Positions 35,584 to 45,205 of a stretch of 64,000 nt of DNA are shown here, one piece after another (position 1 is the first letter of the stretch; each line of letters opens with the position of its first letter). The notes under the pieces were generated by a model. It was not told the origin of the DNA and did no database searches. It saw nothing but the letters and a program-made list of their open reading frames with translations. The position numbers were made by a program, and so were the translations under genes. Where the stretch lies: contig WTPW01000625.1 of assembly GCA_009809945.1 (NCBI GenBank), forward strand, positions 106,681-170,680. Direction: 5' to 3'. Source of the stretch: Gigaspora margarita. Its lineage: Eukaryota; Glomeromycota; Glomeromycetes; Diversisporales; Gigasporaceae.

Positions 35584-35869
35584 TAGGGATCCACAATTTG
35601 ATTTGATTTGATTAAAATATTTGATTTCAAATCAAATTCAAATACAAAATTTCAAATAAATAAAAAATTTAAATTAATAAATATTTGATTTGATTTGATT
35701 AAATATTTGAAATTTTTGATTTTATTTAAAAAATTTATAAGTAAAATTTTATAAATTTTAAATCAATACAGAATTTTTAGTTCAAATCAAATTCAAATCA
35801 AGGCTTATTTGATTTGATCAAATACAAATATATCTAATATTTGATTTGATTTGAGTTTGAGGAACTCTA
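35584..35869. mobile_element. hAT-type MITE rich in TTTGATTTGA, uninterrupted
   Basis: The tips tagggatccacaatttg and, inverted, tagagttcctcaaactc enclose 286 bp of atttgatttg-type repeats. Flanks atttcagt (35576-35583) and attgcagt (35870-35877) are an 8-bp duplication with one mismatch. It is the intact counterpart of 16405-17230. Confidence 0.82.
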
Positions 35870-36332
35870 ATTGCAGTATAGTTAAAAAATATAATCATTC
35901 TAAAAAAGAGTTAGAAGATATATTTATAGCTTGATTTAGAGAATTTTATTTACAAAAAGATCCATTTAATACATCATTTTCACAAAATATTGAATAGCTT
36001 TAAATAAATTTATATTATATAAGGGAGCCGGGGGTATCATAATGAAGGGAAGGATTATGGTGAATTTGTAATATCTTGTGATCCTGTGATTCAAATCAGA
36101 TAATTTTTTCACTATTCGAATCATCTCAATGAGACGATTCGAATAGTATAAAAATTACTTGATTTGAACTGCTAGATTACAAGATAAGAAGAATAGATAA
36201 CAAATTGGGTATTATGACAAACTACCAATTATGCATTGTAATGAAACATGCATCGAATATTGTGAAAAACTATTTATTAATTAAACAGGTTTACTTTAGT
36301 ACTTTAATTAAATATCACGTATCATAAGAAAT

Positions 36333-36476
36333 CAGGTTAAAATAAAATAAGGGTTTCTATTTAACTCTCTAAAACCTACTTATACTTGTTATAAACTCTC
36401 TCTAAAAACTAAAAATGCGAGCTAAAAATTTTTATTTTTCGGTGGTCTGTCAATTGTTTTATTTCATTTTAATCAG
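36333..36476 (+). mobile_element. MITE, family cagattaaaatgaaat, copy 2
   Basis: It starts caggttaaaataaaat and ends atttcattttaatcag, with an interior resembling 37366-37568 (ctctctaaaacctacttata, aaaatgcg). It lies upstream of the transposase frame. Confidence 0.72.
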
Positions 36477-36977
36477 TCAAAATTAAACGATTAATGTAAT
36501 TTACATCATGCATTTTAGTTTAGAACACTTGCATTTTTTTTTCTTTTGATCACGTTTCGTAATAACTTGTGTTTAAAATTCTATATTCTCAGTAATATCA
36601 AAGAACATTATATGATTTTTGAGAACATAAATTATTAAAATATGTTCTCTATTTGAGAATATTCAAAAAATTCTTTTAATATTAAAAAATTTTAATTTCC
36701 CTATATTAAGAACATTAAAATTTTACTGAGAACATTAAGAAATTAAAAATGTTCATTTTGAGAACATAAAACCAGTTTTGAATTTTATACACTGGTAATA
36801 ACTAATCAAATTTTAATAATTTAGATCAGTTATCAATATTTACTTGTACATTCTTATAAAGATAATTTTATCTAACTAGTCACAGTTTAAATAAAGTGCA
36901 TATTACTGTAAAATTTGCTATGATACTTTCAAAGATTATAATAAACCAATATGCTACCAGTTTCTTATAATGATTAG

Positions 36978-38560
36978 CAAAAAACTATTCAAGCAGCACT
37001 TGATAAATTAAATAATTACTCTTCTAATTCTAAGCACCCAAGTGTTAATAAAGTTGCAAAGAGCTTTGGGATTCCAGAAACTACTCTTCGACGTACTGTA
37101 AAAAACAATAGACCTCTTAATTGTTCTGGCCAACTAACTATACTTACCGAGCATGAAGAAACTCAACTTGCAGGTTATTGTATTAATGTACAAAGACTCA
37201 GGTTTGGTCTAACAAGATCTGGTGTTAACCATTGTGTAATGAAGATCTTGAGGCTAAACAAGCAAACACATCCTTTGTGGGAATAGTGGGCCGCATCCAG
37301 ATTGGTGGGCTTGTTTCTTAAGGGATCATTCTGAGCTATCCTTTTGCACACCTCAAGAATTGTCACAGATCATAATTTAAAATGAATTCTATATTTTCTA
37401 CTTAACCTGCTAACCTTCTAAAACCCACTAATACTTGTTTATTATAACTTTTTTTAAAACTAAACCCTAACCCTAACCCCTAACCCTAAAAAATGCACTC
37501 CAAAAAAAATTTAGTTTTTGAGATTTTATACTATAATTTCATTTTAATCTGGATTTCATTTTAATCTGCTACAAGAATTATCAGAAGCACATGCCCAATG
37601 AACCATTGCGACTATTGTAAAGGATTACTTTGAAAAACTTGGTAATATCATCGATGAAAATTTACTTACTGCCAAACAGATTTGGAATATGGACGAAACT
37701 GAATTCATTCTTATTCCTAAATCTGAAAAGTTGTTGCGCAAAAAGGTGCACACCAAGTTCATGAAGTGGCACATAGAAATACCCACGATCATATTTCTGT
37801 AGTGCTAACTATTTCAGCTGCTGGGTCATGTATACCACCTTTACTAATCTATAAAGGTGTTCATGCAATTTCTGATCTATTGGAAGGTGCACCTTCTAGA
37901 GCCATTATAGGTTTCACAAATACTGGATACATGCGTGAGGATCTTTTTCAACTGTATCTCAACCATGGCCCTTTAATCCCAGTGCGATAAGTAAGGATCG
38001 TTTAGATTCTTCTTTGGCAACTGAACAATTTACTTTAGATAACTTACCTGTTGTTCAGTTGACTAGTACAACTCTAATATCACCACCACTTGCACGACCA
38101 AATCATTCTCATTCCACTTGCCTAAATTTAGAAGAAAGTAATATTTTACTTAGGAATGAGAATGATTTGTTAAAATCCCAGGTTGCAAAATTAAGTGAGG
38201 TGTTGGAAACGTATAAGAGCCCTAGAACATGTGCATTGCACTTGGCACTTAAGTATCCTATTTCGCAGGCTCAAAATTCACAAGAGACATCTGAATCCAC
38301 ATCATCTCCTAAAAAAAAGAGAAAAACACTCCCTTTTGCTTGACTATTGACTAATGACGAAAGTTGGCATCAAATAAAAGAGCTAAACGATGAAGCTGAA
38401 TGAAAAGCTGAAGAGATTAGGCAAAAAAAAAGAGATTGCAGCTCAAAAAAAAGAATCAGCAGCTCAAAAAAAAGCTGCAACAGCCCAAAAAAAGCTGCAA
38501 CGGCCCAAAGAAAAGCTGCAATGGCCCAAAAACAGGAAGTAGCTGATCGAAAAAGAGGCT
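36978..38560 (+). pseudogene. pogo-type transposase, broken
   Basis: The first part (36978-37365) reads TIQAALDKLNNY, then VNKVAKSFGIPETTLRRTV, a psq-type helix-turn-helix. After a shift near 37284 it reads GPHPDWWACFLRDHSEL, the CENP-B-type second DNA-binding domain. A MITE (37366-37568) interrupts it. It resumes with IATIVKDYFEKLGNII and WNMDETEF (37681-37710), carrying the first catalytic Asp. A one-base shift near 37740 moves on to HDHISVVLTISAAGSCIPP (37766-37990). The frame then jumps to a tail (38014-38343) with a coiled-coil segment, SSPKKKRK and Ala/Gln/Lys repeats. The part with the second and third catalytic acids is deleted, so it is inactive. Confidence 0.87.
37366..37568 (+). 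mobile_element. MITE, family cagattaaaatgaaat, copy 3, in transposase
   Basis: It runs from cagatcataatttaaaatga to ttcattttaatctg. The transposase codons caagaattgtca (37354-37365) and caagaattatca (37572-37583) lie on both sides. The interior carries telomere-like ctaaccctaacccctaaccc (about 37466-37485). Confidence 0.78.
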
Positions 38561-39235
38561 GACCAAAGGCTAAATCTAATTTAGAAAATGAATCGGGTTA
38601 GGGGAAAAGGTGAAAAATTTTTTTTTTTACTACCAAAATTAAATTCGCTATAATACCCCCTTCGATCAAAATTCTGGATTTATAATACATTGCACATGAT
38701 GATGATCTTTTAGTTGACCCCGATTTTTATGCTGCTTTTTTTTTTATTGATATATTCTTGAATGTATTATATATCAATAACGATAAATATTTGGGTGCTA
38801 ATGCGAATTAATAAAACGTTTTTATAATAGCAACTTTAATTTCGCCATAATACCCCTGGCTCCCGATAATTGAGTTTTTCTACTTAATTAAGGTTTTTTG
38901 TCTCAAATATATATAATATAAATTATTTATTTAATTATGTATTTTATTATTTATTTATAAATTTAATATATTTCTTATTATATATTTATTTATTAAATTT
39001 TTATTATTTATATTATTTATTAAATAATAAATCAATATATTATAAATTATAATATAAATTATATATTATAAATTTTCAAAATTTTAAAATATAGTTTCGA
39101 GGAGTTTCGGATTATAGTTTCGGGGTTTCGGGGGTTTCGGAATTTTTTTAAAAATCCGAAACTAGTTTCGGATTATACCGAAACCGAAACTAGTTTCGGA
39201 TAGGTTTCTTTTCGTTGCCCGACTCTAAAGTGGTG

Positions 39236-39470
39236 GCAATCGAGTCTATGACTTAAACCCACTAAGAACACCACTATCTAACTAAATTAATGTCATTGAA
39301 TCATACAAGACGACTGAACCTTGAATTGGTAGGCAGAAAGAGGCGTGGTTGATTTGGTCCGGGTCTCGAGGTTCATTGGTCTTGCTGCAGCCGATCGTTA
39401 AGTAACTTAACGATATCACGTGATCAGATACAAATTGAAATCACTTGGACAAGGGTTTAAATTAAAGATG
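39236..39470. other. Retroelement remnant related to the Gypsy 5' LTR
   Basis: ttgaattggtaggcagaaag and ttgctgcagc (39303-39393) match 32815-32880 in the Gypsy LTR. Just before, 39236-39285 read on the minus strand carries agactcgattgccac, which resembles a tRNA-type B box. The sequence continues that left of the hAT-like insertion at 35231. Class uncertain. Confidence 0.45.
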
Positions 39471-39892
39471 GGTGACGAAACTATTTCACGGTCGACGAAA
39501 TGGTCTAGTCAATGGTTTCGTCTGTCGATACTTTGACGATTGACGAAACTACTGACGATTGACGAAACTATTGACGATTGACGAAACTATTGACAATTGA
39601 CGAAACTATTGACGAAACTATGGACGAAACTATTGACGAAACTATATAATTATAAAACCAAAATATCGATTCATAAAAGTTTTATTTATTTACTTTTTAA
39701 ATTTTGACTTGTTTTTCGAAGTACTATAGGTAAATTTCTGAATCATAGTTTCATCCTCTACATTATTTAAATTTTCACTATTATTCACACTATTTAAATT
39801 ATCAATATCTTAATTATTTCCATAATTATATTTAACCATTTTGTCAATGGTTTCGTCTTGATGAAATTTTGACGATTGACGAAACTCTCAAA
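39471..39892. repeat. Minisatellite of ttgacgaaacta with inverted end
   Basis: Between 39475 and 39640 about ten copies of gacgaaacta alternate with gacgattgacgaaac. The same motif reappears at 39843-39890 (tggtttcgtcttgatg, gacgattgacgaaact). The outer copies (gggtgacgaaac at the left; inverted gtttcgtc both sides) suggest a MITE with repeated subterminal motifs, like the gaaac-rich ends of the hAT-like element next to it. CpG is frequent. Confidence 0.65.
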
Positions 39893-40599
39893 TTTGGCTA
39901 ATAAAATATTTTTAGTCTTTTAACTATACTTTGAAAAATTTTGAATGAAAAAATCTTATTAATAATCTGCTTATTTTCAATGTTCAAATCTTATTTATTA
40001 TTTTGAAGACTAAGTTAACTAGTCAGTTACTGAGATAGCTTTGTTCAAAGTTTAAAAATATGTAGATAATATAAACTTATAAAATAAAAAATTGACAAAT
40101 ATAATTTTTTAGCCACTGATCATATTTTTTTATGGTTAGTCATATTATTTTTAAATTACATAACTATTCATTTTATTAACAAAAGTTAAAGAATATAACT
40201 TATAAAATCTAACGGTTTATTTTAGTCTTTAAAAGAAACCTTATAACTTAGAATATATCAACATTAGAAGCTATAATTTAATTAATCACCTAATAGAGGT
40301 CTAGCTTTACTAAAATATCGAAATCCCCTTTTTAATACTGAAAGATTACTATAAAATGATATTAGTATTATTAGATATATTATCAAGCTTTAGGTATAAA
40401 TAAACATATATATGTGTTGTAAATGGGAATGAAAATTACTTGAATTTGAAGTATTTAATTTAAAATTTATGAATTTAATAACAGGAGTATGTTAAAATTA
40501 ACTGTTAGATTGTGTTAGGGTCAGATATAGGGTCTGCTAAATTCTAAATTCAAAATACTAACAATTCTTTTAATTCCAATTCCATTTATAACTTATAAA
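39893..40599. other. Intergenic stretch downstream of the F-box gene
   Basis: No frame or repeat I can name. It is the 3' side of the minus-strand gene at 40600-41423. A+T-rich, with no recognisable polyadenylation signal that I would defend. Confidence 0.45.
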
Positions 40600-41423
40600 T
40601 TATATGCGCATAAAAACATACCCATTAACTTGAAGACAATCTAAAACATAGCAAAGTTTCCAAGCTGCAATAGTAAGACTATAAAACTTTACGTGGCTGA
40701 CACTCTCACCTTCTTCGTTGACCTCAATTTCTCGTTTAAAACGTACACTATTTTGAGAGTCAAATTTATATTCACACATATTATCATTATTTGTAAATGT
40801 CGGTGATGCAGTACTTTTAAATTCGATTCCAAGTTTAGCTTCATGTCTTAATCTATTATAATCAATGACAGTCTGTTCTTCAGTCTTCTTTAGTACACAC
40901 ACTTTAGATTTATCACTATAGCGCGTTGTATAATCATAATGTCTTGCAAGATCATTCTGAATAATTTGTTTATAATCATACATATGTGGATAGGGGTAGT
41001 AAACAATAGGTTTAAATATGAAGGTAAAATTCTTGGTACGATCATCATAAATTGGTGGTGAATTTTCAGACCAATTGACTTCGTGCCAATCAAACTAATT
41101 TAAAGATGATTTATGTCAATTAAATTTATTATTATAAAAAAAAACATATGTATACAGTATATATAGATTCACCTCAAGTTTTAAACCAGAGTTTAACCTA
41201 GATATAACTGTCTCGTGCATGATTAAAGGAACAAATGTGTTCCACTTTTTGCAAACAGTTCGAAGGGCACAGAAAAACTCAAAACTAATTAAATATATTA
41301 ATCGAAATAAATAAGATATCATTGAAAACATTTATTATCTAATTTTCTATGAACTTACTTTGTTTCAGTGACTACATAAGTTAATATTTTAATTTGTAGT
41401 TCGTTAGGAAAAGATTGAATCAT
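40600..41423 (-). CDS. F-box protein, three exons
   Basis: Exon 1 is 41423-41359, exon 2 is 41284-41173 and exon 3 is 41094-40600, stop TAA. Introns of 74 nt (gtaagt...ttag) and 78 nt (gtgaat...ttag) have GT-AG borders. Splicing gives one open frame of 223 codons. The protein opens MIQSFPNELQIKILTYVV, followed by FCALRTVCKKWNTFV: the Pro, Leu/Ile and VCKKW pattern of an F-box, residues about 3-45. F-box proteins bring substrates to SCF ubiquitin ligases through Skp1. The remaining ~175 residues (FDWHEVNWSENSP, then an acidic EVNEEGE stretch, ending YVFMRI) show no LRR or WD repeats that I can see, so the substrate is unknown. The start ATG has A at -3. CpG is retained, unlike in nearby repeats. 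Alternative: a lineage-expanded F-box-like paralogue that is no longer expressed. Confidence 0.8.
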
Positions 41424-41480
41424 TTTGAAAATACGGACAGAGTTATCTACTGTTCCGTTTGACAGCAAGTCAATAGTCTT

Positions 41481-41488
41481 ATATTAAA
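41481..41488 (-). promoter_or_regulatory. TATA-like motif upstream of the F-box gene
   Basis: On the minus strand aatataag lies about 60 nt before the F-box ATG. Position and sequence fit a TATA element, but such words are common in this A+T-rich DNA. Confidence 0.25.
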
Positions 41489-42149
41489 ATGGTTGTTGTA
41501 CAGATTGTTCATCCGGCATCTATAGTGCAGATTTATACTTTAATATTAAATGCGCGCAGTAAGTTAAAACGTATATATTATATGAGATACGCATACGTAA
41601 ATAAAGGCGCAATATATGCAAAAAGAACTGTTTATTGGAATTACCAAATTTATACTTTACATAGCGATAGTAAAATTAAAACAAAGAAGATAGTGTATAT
41701 TAATATTGAATATTCTAAAATGAATATGCTGGTAGACAAATTAAGTAACAATGACATAATTAATTTGGTTGTCATAAAAAAACTATTAACTAATCATATT
41801 GTAAAGAACAAACGAATGAAAAAAAAACAGAAACAAAAATATCAAATATAAAATTGTCTTTTATCTAGTCATGAATTTATTGAATATTCATATTATTTCA
41901 GACACTACAGATTTATTCGGTTTAGAAGTTTTTGGGATAACTACCTTTTCCTTAATATTATTTTTGAAAAGTCTTTTTTTTTGCCAGTACGATCACATGA
42001 ATGTGGAGGGATGGTTCCGTTCAACTTTTGGATGCGCTATATTTATTTGTTCCTGTTTAGAAGGTATTATGGTTATCTCCATATATGGTATAGTTCAAGA
42101 TTGTGAGAACATATATTTGCTATGTAATTTTAATTTACGTGCGGTTTAA
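41489..42149 (+). other. Two adjacent unassigned plus-strand frames
   Basis: A frame at 41489-41851 (120 codons, rich in Lys, Ile and Tyr, ending in a KKKQKQKY tail) is followed 19 bases later by 41871-42149 (92 codons, two hydrophobic stretches). I recognise neither. The second overlaps a stretch (42000-42035) similar to non-coding repeat DNA at 13988-14030, which argues against a real gene. They could be exons of a weakly conserved gene divergent from the F-box gene. I would not call them coding on this evidence. Confidence 0.25.
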
Positions 42150-42800
42150 TAACCTATGTTTTAGTATTAGATGATGTGCTTTAATATATTTCAAGTTGAC
42201 CTAAGCCATTCTTAAATTTGAAACAACGTACATTATTTCTCAATCGGTGAAAATTAAAACGATAAATTATATGACCAGGGATAAAAATTATACAACCAAT
42301 AATAATATTACTTATATCGTAAACGTTCATTTGCATAAATAAAAGTGATAAAAATTTACATAAAATTTTATTTAAAGGAATTAAAAAATTTGCGTAAATT
42401 AAAAAACTGCTTTATAAATTTAAATAAAAAAAATCGCATAATCAATTAAAAAAAAAAACAAAAAGTAAAAAAAAATTCGCATGATTAAAAATTTTAACAA
42501 TTTACATTATCTTGTACATAGTAAATTACTTCTTTTGAGCCTGCCACTTATCTTTTTCTTGCAAAGTGTAATATCAGTTTTCACTTGAATTAACATCCAA
42601 ATTGACGATTTCAATGATTTCCAGGGCTAATATGCATTTAAACCACTCTATTCATGAATGTATTCATGAATTGCGTCATAAACTACTGTTTGCAGGATAA
42701 ACAATACCACACACAAATCATTTTAATTGCATGTTAAAATTTTATTATCATTAAAAAAAAAGCATAAGCATAGTAAAAAAAAAAAAAAATCTTTTACCAT
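42150..42800. other. A+T-rich spacer
   Basis: No gene. A poly(A) run at 42776-42789 and repeated tttacataaaattttat-type runs. Nothing assignable. Confidence 0.45.
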
Positions 42801-42871
42801 GTTTTTGCTTGATTATTTTGTCTTGACTAGTATGCTGCATGCTAGTCAAGACAAAATAGTCAGCCAAAAAC
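42801..42871. repeat. 71-bp hairpin
   Basis: Left arm gtttttgcttgattattttg onward and right arm ending aaaatagtcagccaaaaac pair over about 35 bp with few mismatches around the centre tatgctgcatgc. No T-run follows. Probably a small MITE. Confidence 0.7.
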
Positions 42872-42987
42872 CTGGTGATTAGTGAAACGGGCTGACCTCA
42901 GCCAATCAACCGGGTGGGCAGGTCAGCTCTGGACTCATATCCCTGCAGGTCAGTCCGCCCGGGATATAGTTAAATGTTTTTCGCCTG
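42872..42987. other. G+C-rich palindromic patch before the LTR element
   Basis: ccgggtgggcaggtcag and, further on, ggtcagtccgcccggg are partly inverted. The patch stands out by CpG and G+C content and is the insertion target of the LTR element (cctg duplicated). Function unknown. Confidence 0.4.
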
Positions 42988-43474
42988 TGTTGTGGCCTTG
43001 GGAGAGACTTCCAAAACTCGTATGCCAATTCAGCTACTGGGCCACAATCATTAAGGGTTCGGAAATTTATAAACGAATGTATTTTATTGAATATTTTTTT
43101 GGGAGAGCGATTTATTAGATTTTGGGAGAGCGAATTATATACATGTGCGTGTGTAAGAAAACTATATACAAAAATTAATGAAAAATAAAAACTAACTGTC
43201 CCTCCTCTAATGTAACGATCCTTTTATATTCCCACCATAATTACCCGATTATCAATAATGAGGTAAGAGCTACGAATAATACAAAAATGTGGTAATGGGA
43301 ATTTACTACGCAGAAATGTAGTAATGAGAAGAAAATGAAGTAATCGGCGTGGGTAACCGACCGATCAGCAAATGTAGTAATCGGAGTCGGGTAACGTACA
43401 ATCATCAAATGTAGTCATCGATTCCCGTGATCGGAAATCGAACCTTACCGGAAATAAAAAATTTTTGACCAACA
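42988..43474 (-). repeat. 3' LTR of the young element
   Basis: Starts tgttgtggccttgggaga and ends tttttgaccaaca. Nearly identical to 46344-46829. Many CpG sites are intact here that read TpG or CpA in the other LTR. Confidence 0.9.
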
Positions 43475-43484
43475 TCTTCCCCCG
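43475..43484 (-). other. Polypurine tract
   Basis: On the minus strand cgggggaaga stands directly before the 3' LTR, the position where plus-strand DNA synthesis is primed. Confidence 0.7.
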
Positions 43485-43561
43485 TTTGAAACATGAGCTC
43501 CGTCGAATCCCTAACAATTTCATTTTGGTGGATTTGTTTGCCGAATTGACTTCAAGACCAT

Positions 43562-43565
<4 letters not shown>

Positions 43566-43596
<31 letters not shown>
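43566..43596. repeat. 31-base poly(T) tract
   Basis: An uninterrupted T-run inside the element, on the minus strand a poly(A) downstream of the last coding frame. It may be a slippage product; its length in the assembly is uncertain. Confidence 0.8.
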
Positions 43597-43677
43597 CATG
43601 GTTCGTTTTCCTCGATCACCAAGGTTGTTGTGGATAAAAGGTAGTTGCCTACCAATATCTTTAGAGACCCTTCGAAT

Positions 43678-44820
43678 TCAAAATCCGTAAGTCACACGAT
43701 GACTTCGGATTTCCCCAGGTTCATTCGGTAAGTTTTTCCTTCTTTTTCCACGATCTCCCAAATTATTGAGGATTAACAGCATTTCAACAAAAAACATCAT
43801 CCCTCTATTACCGACACCAAAAATCCTTAATTCATAAATCACGTGGTCACCCTGGATTTCCCGTGGTATGAATTTTTTTTTTCTTTCTTTATGCTGTGTT
43901 AGTTTTACGGCTTTAATTTTACTAATCCACTTGTTCGTGTCCAGTTCCTCTACTCCATCCATTATTCTCCCTACTGTACCAATATTTCTATAGCCTTTAC
44001 CATTTATCTTGGGCTTTGGGTTTGTACCAGAATTTCTATTCATTGCACAATTTGACTGTGTATTTTTTATACGTTTCACTATCTTCGAATTCACATGATT
44101 TTTAATTCTCAACACCCATGACCTACACATATCATCAAGATCCGTTTCATACACTTTTCCTCCTCTACTAACATTGCCCTTTCGCTTCAGTAAAATCTTT
44201 TCTTCTCTAATAAAATTGGTTTGAGACTTAAGCAATTCGACTTTCTCTTTCCATGAATTACTTACTACTTCCAGGACTCTACGGTTTTTGGTTCGTTCTT
44301 CACTTTTTAATTTATCGTTATCTAGCCTATCCTTCGAGTGATTCTCAACACAAATTTTCCTTTTGTCATGCTCCTTTTTAACTCCCAGTTCATTTTCGTA
44401 ACAAGGTCCAAATCTGTAGGATCTGTAATTTTGGTCTGTACTCTGACGGTGAGTCATTGCCTTTTTATCTTTGATTATACAGATCTCTTTAAGGCAATAA
44501 TGCTCAAGACCCTCCATTGCAGTACCATAACCCATCTCTACAGGTTTATGATGGCAGGTAGATATTCGAGATTCATTCTTGTCATCATCACGATCTTTTA
44601 CCTGAGCCAACATATTCACCCTTTTTGACTCACTATTATCTATATCTGCAGGTCCACGACGCCTGATAATTCGATTCTTATTTTCCTCTTTATCTTTACA
44701 ATTTTGGTAATAGCCCGAATTACATATTTCTTTAGCAAGTCTCTTTTCCACAGATTTTTGATGACCAGCGAATACTCGTTGTGCATCTTTCTTAATGTTA
44801 GTTTCGTTTTGATAGCAGTG
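43678..44820 (-). CDS. Unknown basic protein in the LTR element
   Basis: A long minus-strand frame is open from just after a stop near 44820 to the stop at 43678, at least 357 codons, with no ATG at the usual place (the first listed codon is GTG). It is rich in Lys, Arg, Asn and Glu and has no transmembrane segment. I see no reverse-transcriptase, protease or integrase motif. Stretches such as KEKVELLKSQTNFIREEK could form a short coiled coil. It lies where pol or a third ORF would be, just before the 3' LTR. It could be the remnant 3' region of a Gypsy polyprotein or a captured sequence. Plus-strand frames here (44338, 44704) are shadows. Confidence 0.5.
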   Translation of the reverse strand, partial: HCYQNETNIKKDAQRVFAGHQKSVEKRLAKEICNSGYYQNCKDKEENKNRIIRRRGPADIDNSESKRVNMLAQVKDRDDDKNESRISTCHHKPVEMGYGTAMEGLEHYCLKEICIIKDKKAMTHRQSTDQNYRSYRFGPCYENELGVKKEHDKRKICVENHSKDRLDNDKLKSEERTKNRRVLEVVSNSWKEKVELLKSQTNFIREEKILLKRKGNVSRGGKVYETDLDDMCRSWVLRIKNHVNSKIVKRIKNTQSNCAMNRNSGTNPKPKINGKGYRNIGTVGRIMDGVEELDTNKWISKIKAVKLTQHKERKKKFIPREIQGDHVIYELRIFGVGNRGMMFFVEMLLILNNLGDRGKRRKNLPNEPGEIRSHRVTYGF

Positions 44821-45205
44821 GAAAGTTTACACGAGGTAGGTGCTGATACTCGATCATCGTCAGGTGCTTCACGCTCATCCTTTTAATTCCAATGCCACTT
44901 TGGTAACTGTATTCAGACTCGAACAAGTTTCTAACGTCATCCAACGGGTCTTCAAGTCCTGCAATTTTGGTGGTCTCGCATTGTTTTTTTAATATCAACT
45001 TTCTTTCATCTACCGGGCGATTTATACTTTTACAATTCCAGGTTTTCTTGTTTTTAACTTGACGGTCTACCAAGTCATGAGGTTCATCTGTTCCAGGAGA
45101 CATTATCGTGGAAGCTTCTTTCGTTTTAGTTACAGAGGGGTTTTTGGATATCAACGCACTCTTACCCTCCGAAGGTGCGTTTCCTAGTTTAAATACTCAG
45201 GATTA
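44798..45205 (-). pseudogene. Unknown frame between gag and the basic protein
   Basis: A minus-strand frame of about 130 codons follows gag in another phase (45205 down to 44798), starting VFKLGNAPSEGKSALI and ending at KRN. It is hydrophilic, with DPLDDVRNLFESEYSYQSG and no protease DSG/DTG. The next frame (to 43678) overlaps it by a few bases in a different phase, so one polyprotein broken by shifts is possible. Confidence 0.45.

Larger units (their letters stand above)
36022..38863 (+). mobile_element. pogo-like DNA transposon, internally deleted
   Basis: TIRs gggagccgggggtatcataa (left) and, inverted, gggagccaggggtattatgg (right) with TA near both tips enclose 2.84 kb. Subterminal inverted motifs gattcgaatagt and cgaatcatctcaatgagacg (36107-36170) match those of the 4515-5649 element. 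The transposase gene lies between about 36978 and 38560 and is broken. Two MITEs of the cagattaaaatgaaat family sit inside it (36333-36476, 37366-37568). Confidence 0.85.
35240..39227. mobile_element. hAT-like element holding nested insertions
   Basis: The 8-bp sequence aagtggtg lies directly before 35240 (35232-35239) and directly after 39227 (39228-39235). The right tip, inverted, reads tagagtcgggcaacgaaa, a hAT-type end. The left tip begins ggcattgaaacc, so about eight terminal bases appear lost. Both subterminal regions are packed with gaaac/gtttc motifs (35240-35345 and 39085-39215). Inside are a hAT MITE (35584-35869) and a pogo-like element (36022-38863). A short frame after the MITE (about 35885-35990, KKELEDIFIA then FREFYLQKDPFN) may be a transposase scrap. 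Unnested size is about 0.86 kb. Confidence 0.72.

Noticed and set aside
39471-39892. Centromere-type satellite
   Set aside because: Only about ten short units over 170 bp; too small, and better explained as subterminal repeats of a DNA element.
44338-44886. Plus-strand hydrophobic peptides
   Set aside because: Complement of the Lys/Arg/Asn-rich minus-strand frame at 43678-44820.
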